DNA of 64,000 nt from NCBI GenBank assembly GCA_021904315.1, contig CM038916.1, positions 17,319,897 to 17,383,896 on the forward strand, written 5' to 3'. Both the position numbers and the translations under genes were made by a program. The DNA comes from Sphagnum magellanicum. Its lineage: Eukaryota; Streptophyta; Sphagnopsida; Sphagnales; Sphagnaceae. Of this stretch, positions 60,251 through 64,000 are shown one piece after another. Below the pieces are notes generated by a model that was not told the DNA's origin, did not search any database, and saw only the letters and a list, made by a program, of their open reading frames with translations. Numbering within the stretch: the stretch's first letter is position 1; every line of letters starts with the position of its first letter.

Positions 60251-62384
60251 CCAAGTGCTTTACATTTTTAAAATTCAGCTGCTTCTCAAGTTACTGATTT
60301 TCACAAATGTAAAAAAATCGATTATGGTATTTCAATGATTCTTAAAATTCTGTTTGATTAGTGATTGCAGGTAATGGCTGTATGGTTTGAGGCCATGACT
60401 AGTTGGTCAAGCGCTTGCAATGGGTGCAGTACCTAAACTTTTGAGATTTCAAACAAATAAATAAATCATCTGCATCAATTTTGCATCATAATTCTGATTC
60501 TTCCCCCATAAAATTTTTGTTCTCAAAATCTTCATTTTCTGCACTTAGTGAGAATACCAAATAAAACGTGGGAATATCATAACACAGTGCCAATCAAGCT
60601 TCAGTTCAAATAAATTTTGCCTTGCATTGGAATGCAATTCTGGGGAAAATCTAGGTGAGTTGGTGGGAGCTCATTGCCATTTCCACTGTTTGGCAAAGTG
60701 CTGTTCCTATGCTCAAATTATTAAATTTGTGAAGCACTATTCACTAAACTTGTGCACCAGTTGATTCTTTCTGTGGGCAGTTCAACTCATAATCGGTAAA
60801 AATATGCAGGGCTCGCCAACCCTGTGTGCGTACAATAACAAATTGCATCATTGCCACATTACAATTTGCCTTCACAACACATAACCACAACAAAAACAAA
60901 AGATGCATAAATTATGATAGAGTCAAGATAGCTACTTGATCTGGATTTTATTATATGCAATCATTTTTTGTTGAAAATGTTCAGTTGCAACCAAGTAAAA
61001 TGGGGGATCAGGTTTTGCACTGAGTTCAACTCCTGCCCTGAGAAGAATTCACCCAGTGCTGTCTCATGCATTAAATGTTCTTGGGCTTATTGTGCAGGGC
61101 AACTTAGGTGAAGAGAGTTTTGACTCAACCAATCTGGGAAGGGAAACCCATGGGGTCTGAAGTTGAAAATGCAATATATTTTGCAACAACCATGGGATGT
61201 CTCAAAAGCTTTTGAATAATACTGTTACGAACAAAAAAATTATTCAACTACACTAAATCTCCAGAAGACGCTACATACGGATACAGATCACTAAGTCAAA
61301 CTTACGCAAAAGTTCTTACAGATATACCCTTTAATTTGTCTTACAAAATAGAAATTGGCAAATTGTTTAATAAAATTGTATTCTACAAGCCGTACTATGA
61401 CTACAATCAGACGACAAATATCAGAAAAGAAAATTAAAGCAAAAGTTTTGAAGGTGTCAAGTTCAAGCAACAAAATCATGAACAACATGCTAAAGCAACG
61501 TTAATGGCCACTACTTATACAATTCTGAAACAAGTTCACAAATGCATTTAAGACAAAGTTTTTGAAGTTGTATAAGATCAATTGCAAGAAAGTTATGACC
61601 AAATTATCAACAGTAATGGAAGTTATATACAAATCTATACTGAGCAACTAAAATCAACATTTGCGCATGTTTGTAAGGAATTGTTAAGAACATGCATATC
61701 AACATCGTCTTCGAATTTCCAGAGTCAACTGGATTTCGACATGCATGCTTCAAAGAGTGTTGGAGCTGATAACTTGCCCAGGTAGCTCTTTTACAAGAAG
61801 GGTAGGAGTTCGGAAGAAAGCATTACCTGCACAAATTTATAGCACTTGATCCTGTCTGAAATCTGCAAACATGGTCTTCTTCTGAAATAAATTTAAGACA
61901 TTCATAATATAGCTACTGATCCATGAAAAAACCTTTGGAGATGCAAAATGCAAATTGCAGCTTATAAGGTTTGTAATAGATCACCGTACCCCTCAGATAT
62001 CTAGCTGCACTCCTTCATGCTGTAGAAACATAGAGGATTGGTTCAAAGCTATGCTTTCATGATGTAACTGATCTATCCCTGCACTGATTGCTTGGAGATG
62101 TAAAATAGAAGCTGCAGCGAACATCAGTATAAGATAATCTGGATCTGATCTCGTTGAGACATCCAAGTCATCGCTTGCTTCAAATTACTGCATGGAAGAA
62201 AAATTTACCTGAGGTGTTCTTCTGTGGTTCCCGGGCAATATCGTGAAACGAAACCTCTGATAGAAGGTGTTCAAGTGAGCTGAGTTACTACATGGCTTAC
62301 TTAGATCTATTACATAGAAGAATCATCAAACATACCTTGCCTGCTGCAGGCAAGATGGCTTGTTGCAAGTTGCTAGCGAGGAAG
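60251..62384. other. Intergenic DNA left of the satellite
   Basis: No gene recognised. A small perfect inverted repeat (CTTGCCTG / CAGGCAAG) lies at about 62337-62355, just before the array. Confidence 0.35.
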
Positions 62385-64000
62385 AAACCATTGACTTCCT
62401 CTGTGAAAACTTGCCCGTTTCCAGTTCACAATTAACTCCATTACCCTTTCCAAAGAATATATCCATATTCCTCGGAATATAACCATATTCCCAGGAATAT
62501 AACCATATTCCCAGGAATATGGTTATATTCCTCGGAGAGAGTAATGAAAGCAACTGCCAACGGTGACCGGGTAAGCTTGAACCACAAAGACCTCCATCAC
62601 AAATATGCTTTGCAGGTTGACCATCGCCTTCCTTTGTGAAAACTTGCCAGTTCCCAGTTCACAGTTAACTCCATTACCATTTCCAAGGAATGGAACCCTT
62701 GATGAAAATGATCCATGATTCCTTGGAGAGGGTAATGAAAGCAACTGCCAACAGTGGCCGGGTAAGTTTGAACCACAAAGACCTCCATCACAAATATGTT
62801 TTGCAGGTTGACCATCAGTTTCCTTCGTGAAAACTTGCCCGTTCACAGTTCACAATTAACTCCATTACCATTTCCAAGGAATGGAACCCTTGATGAAAAT
62901 GATCCATGATTCCTTGGAGAGGGTAATGAAAGCAACTGCCAACAGTGACCGGGTAAGTTTGAACCACAAAGACCTCCATCACAAATATGTTTTGCAGGTT
63001 GACCATCAGTTTCCTTCGTGAAAACTTGCCCGGTCACAGTTCACAATTAACTCCATTACCATTTCCAAGGAATGGAACCCTTGATGAAAATGATCCATGA
63101 TTCCTTGGAGAGGGTAATGAAAGCAACTGCCAACAGTGACCAGGTAAGTTTGGACCACAAAGACATCCATCACAAATATGTTTTACAGGTTGACCATCAC
63201 CTTCCTTTGTGAAAACTTGCCCGTTCCCAGTTCACAGTTAACTCCATTACCATTTCCAAGGAATGGAACCCTTGATGAAAATGATTCATGATTCCTTGGA
63301 GAGGGTAATGAAAGCAACTGCCAACAGTGACCGGGTAAGTTTGAACCACAAAGACCTCCATCACAAATATGTTTTGCAGGTTGACCATCAGTTTCCTTCG
63401 TGAAAACTTGCCCGTTCACAGTTCACAATTAACTCCATTACCATTTCCAAGGAATGGAACCCTTATGAAAATGATCCATGATTCCTTGGAGAGGGTAATG
63501 AAAGCAACTGCCAACAGTGACCGGGTAAGTTTGAACCACAAAGACCTCCATCACAAATATGTTTTGCAGGTTGACCATCAGTTTCCTTCGTGAAAACTTG
63601 CCCGTTCACAGTTCACAATTAACTCCATTACCATTTCCAAGGAATGGAACCCTTGATGAAAATGATCCATGATTCCTTGGAGAGGGTAATGAAAGCAACT
63701 GCCAACAGTGACCGGGTAAGTTTGGACCACAAAGACATCCATCACAAATATGTTTTACAGGTTGACCATCACCTTCCTTTGTGAAAACTTGCCCGTTCCC
63801 AGTTCACAGTTAACTCCATTACCCTTTCCAAGGAATGGAACCCTTGATGAAAATGATTCATGATTCCTTGGAGAGGGTAATGAAAGCAACTGCCAACAGT
63901 GACCGGGTAAGTTTGAACCACAAAGACCTCCATCACAAATATGTTTTGCAGGTTGACCATCAGTTTCCTTCGTGAAAACTTGCCCGTTCCCAGTTCACAG
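62385..64000. repeat. 191-bp tandem satellite with three-monomer higher-order structure, running off the window
   Basis: Monomers begin (GTTGACCATC) at 62616, 62807, 62998, 63189, 63380, 63570, 63761 and 63952. All steps are 191 bp except one 190-bp step caused by a single-base deletion at about 63463. Variants repeat every third monomer. Units 1, 4 and 7 have CCTTCCTTTGTG and CCCAGTTCACAGTTAAC; units 2, 3, 5, 6 and 8 have GTTTCCTTCGTG. Units 3 and 6 alone end GGACCACAAAGACATCC with TTTTACAGG. The higher-order period is therefore about 573 bp. The first unit (62385-62615) is divergent and holds a palindromic replacement. The open frames on the minus strand shift between neighbouring monomers (191 is not a multiple of 3), so I treat the array as noncoding. 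Confidence 0.95.
62494..62531. repeat. Perfect 38-bp palindrome in the edge monomer
   Basis: GGAATATAACCATATTCC and GGAATATGGTTATATTCC are 18-bp perfect inverted arms with a 2-nt spacer. The left arm is also directly repeated at 62474-62491. The block replaces the part of the monomer that normally reads GGAATGGAACCCTTGATG. Confidence 0.92.

Noticed and set aside
62523-63960. Repeated 63-107-codon minus-strand open frames in the satellite
   Set aside because: The 191-bp period shifts frame in every monomer. The frames are copies of one noncoding repeat.
62616-64000. CRISPR array
   Set aside because: The repeat is a contiguous 191-bp satellite with no spacer/repeat alternation, in a plant nuclear context.

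Overview
This is nuclear DNA of a land plant with a large, repeat-rich genome. The evidence is plant-specific gene families (an ITPK inositol-phosphate kinase and a SUF4-type C2H2 zinc-finger protein with canonical GT-AG introns), about 8-10% gene content, AT-rich intergenic DNA, and layered CACTA, hAT, MITE, LINE-like and LTR-derived elements. I cannot place the species. The repeat style would suit a gymnosperm, fern or other non-grass plant, but that is only an impression.

Layout. 1-12.6 kb: AT-rich repeats. A 2.56-kb non-autonomous CACTA element (2508-5063) splits the C-terminal domain of a dead hAT transposase, and a decayed LINE-type reverse transcriptase lies on the minus strand (about 9.4-11.6 kb). 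12.6-16.6 kb: a second CACTA element with intact CACTAGTA ends and a perfect TTA target duplication. 16.6-33 kb: the genic island. It holds an intronless ITPK gene (21898-22890, minus) and, upstream on the same strand, a seven-exon SUF4-like gene (25935-32706, minus). I resolved the SUF4 exons to the base; they give a continuous 392-residue frame. 33-47.6 kb: nested repeats. A third CACTA element carries two solo LTRs of one family, one inside the other in opposite orientation; a small hairpin element has a solo LTR in its left arm; a gag-like fossil and a further nested LTR pair follow. 47.6-52.4 kb: lower-copy DNA with exon-like pieces of a decayed coiled-coil gene and a tRNA-like segment. 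53-57.7 kb: a degenerate pyrimidine-rich minisatellite and a dead hAT transposon holding another solo LTR of the same family. 58-62.4 kb: diverged repeats. 62.4-64 kb: a 191-bp tandem satellite running off the window, with a clear three-monomer higher-order period.

The two genes are not known to act together. ITPK works in inositol polyphosphate synthesis. SUF4 is a nuclear zinc-finger protein tied to flowering-repressor transcription in Arabidopsis and related to animal BuGZ/ZNF207. The most unusual items are the trimeric 191-bp satellite with a divergent palindrome-bearing edge monomer, the 66-bp palindromic minisatellite that looks like amplified CACTA subterminal repeats, and the LTR family whose six copies here are all solo and mostly lie inside other elements. 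I found no novel protein-coding system that I would defend.
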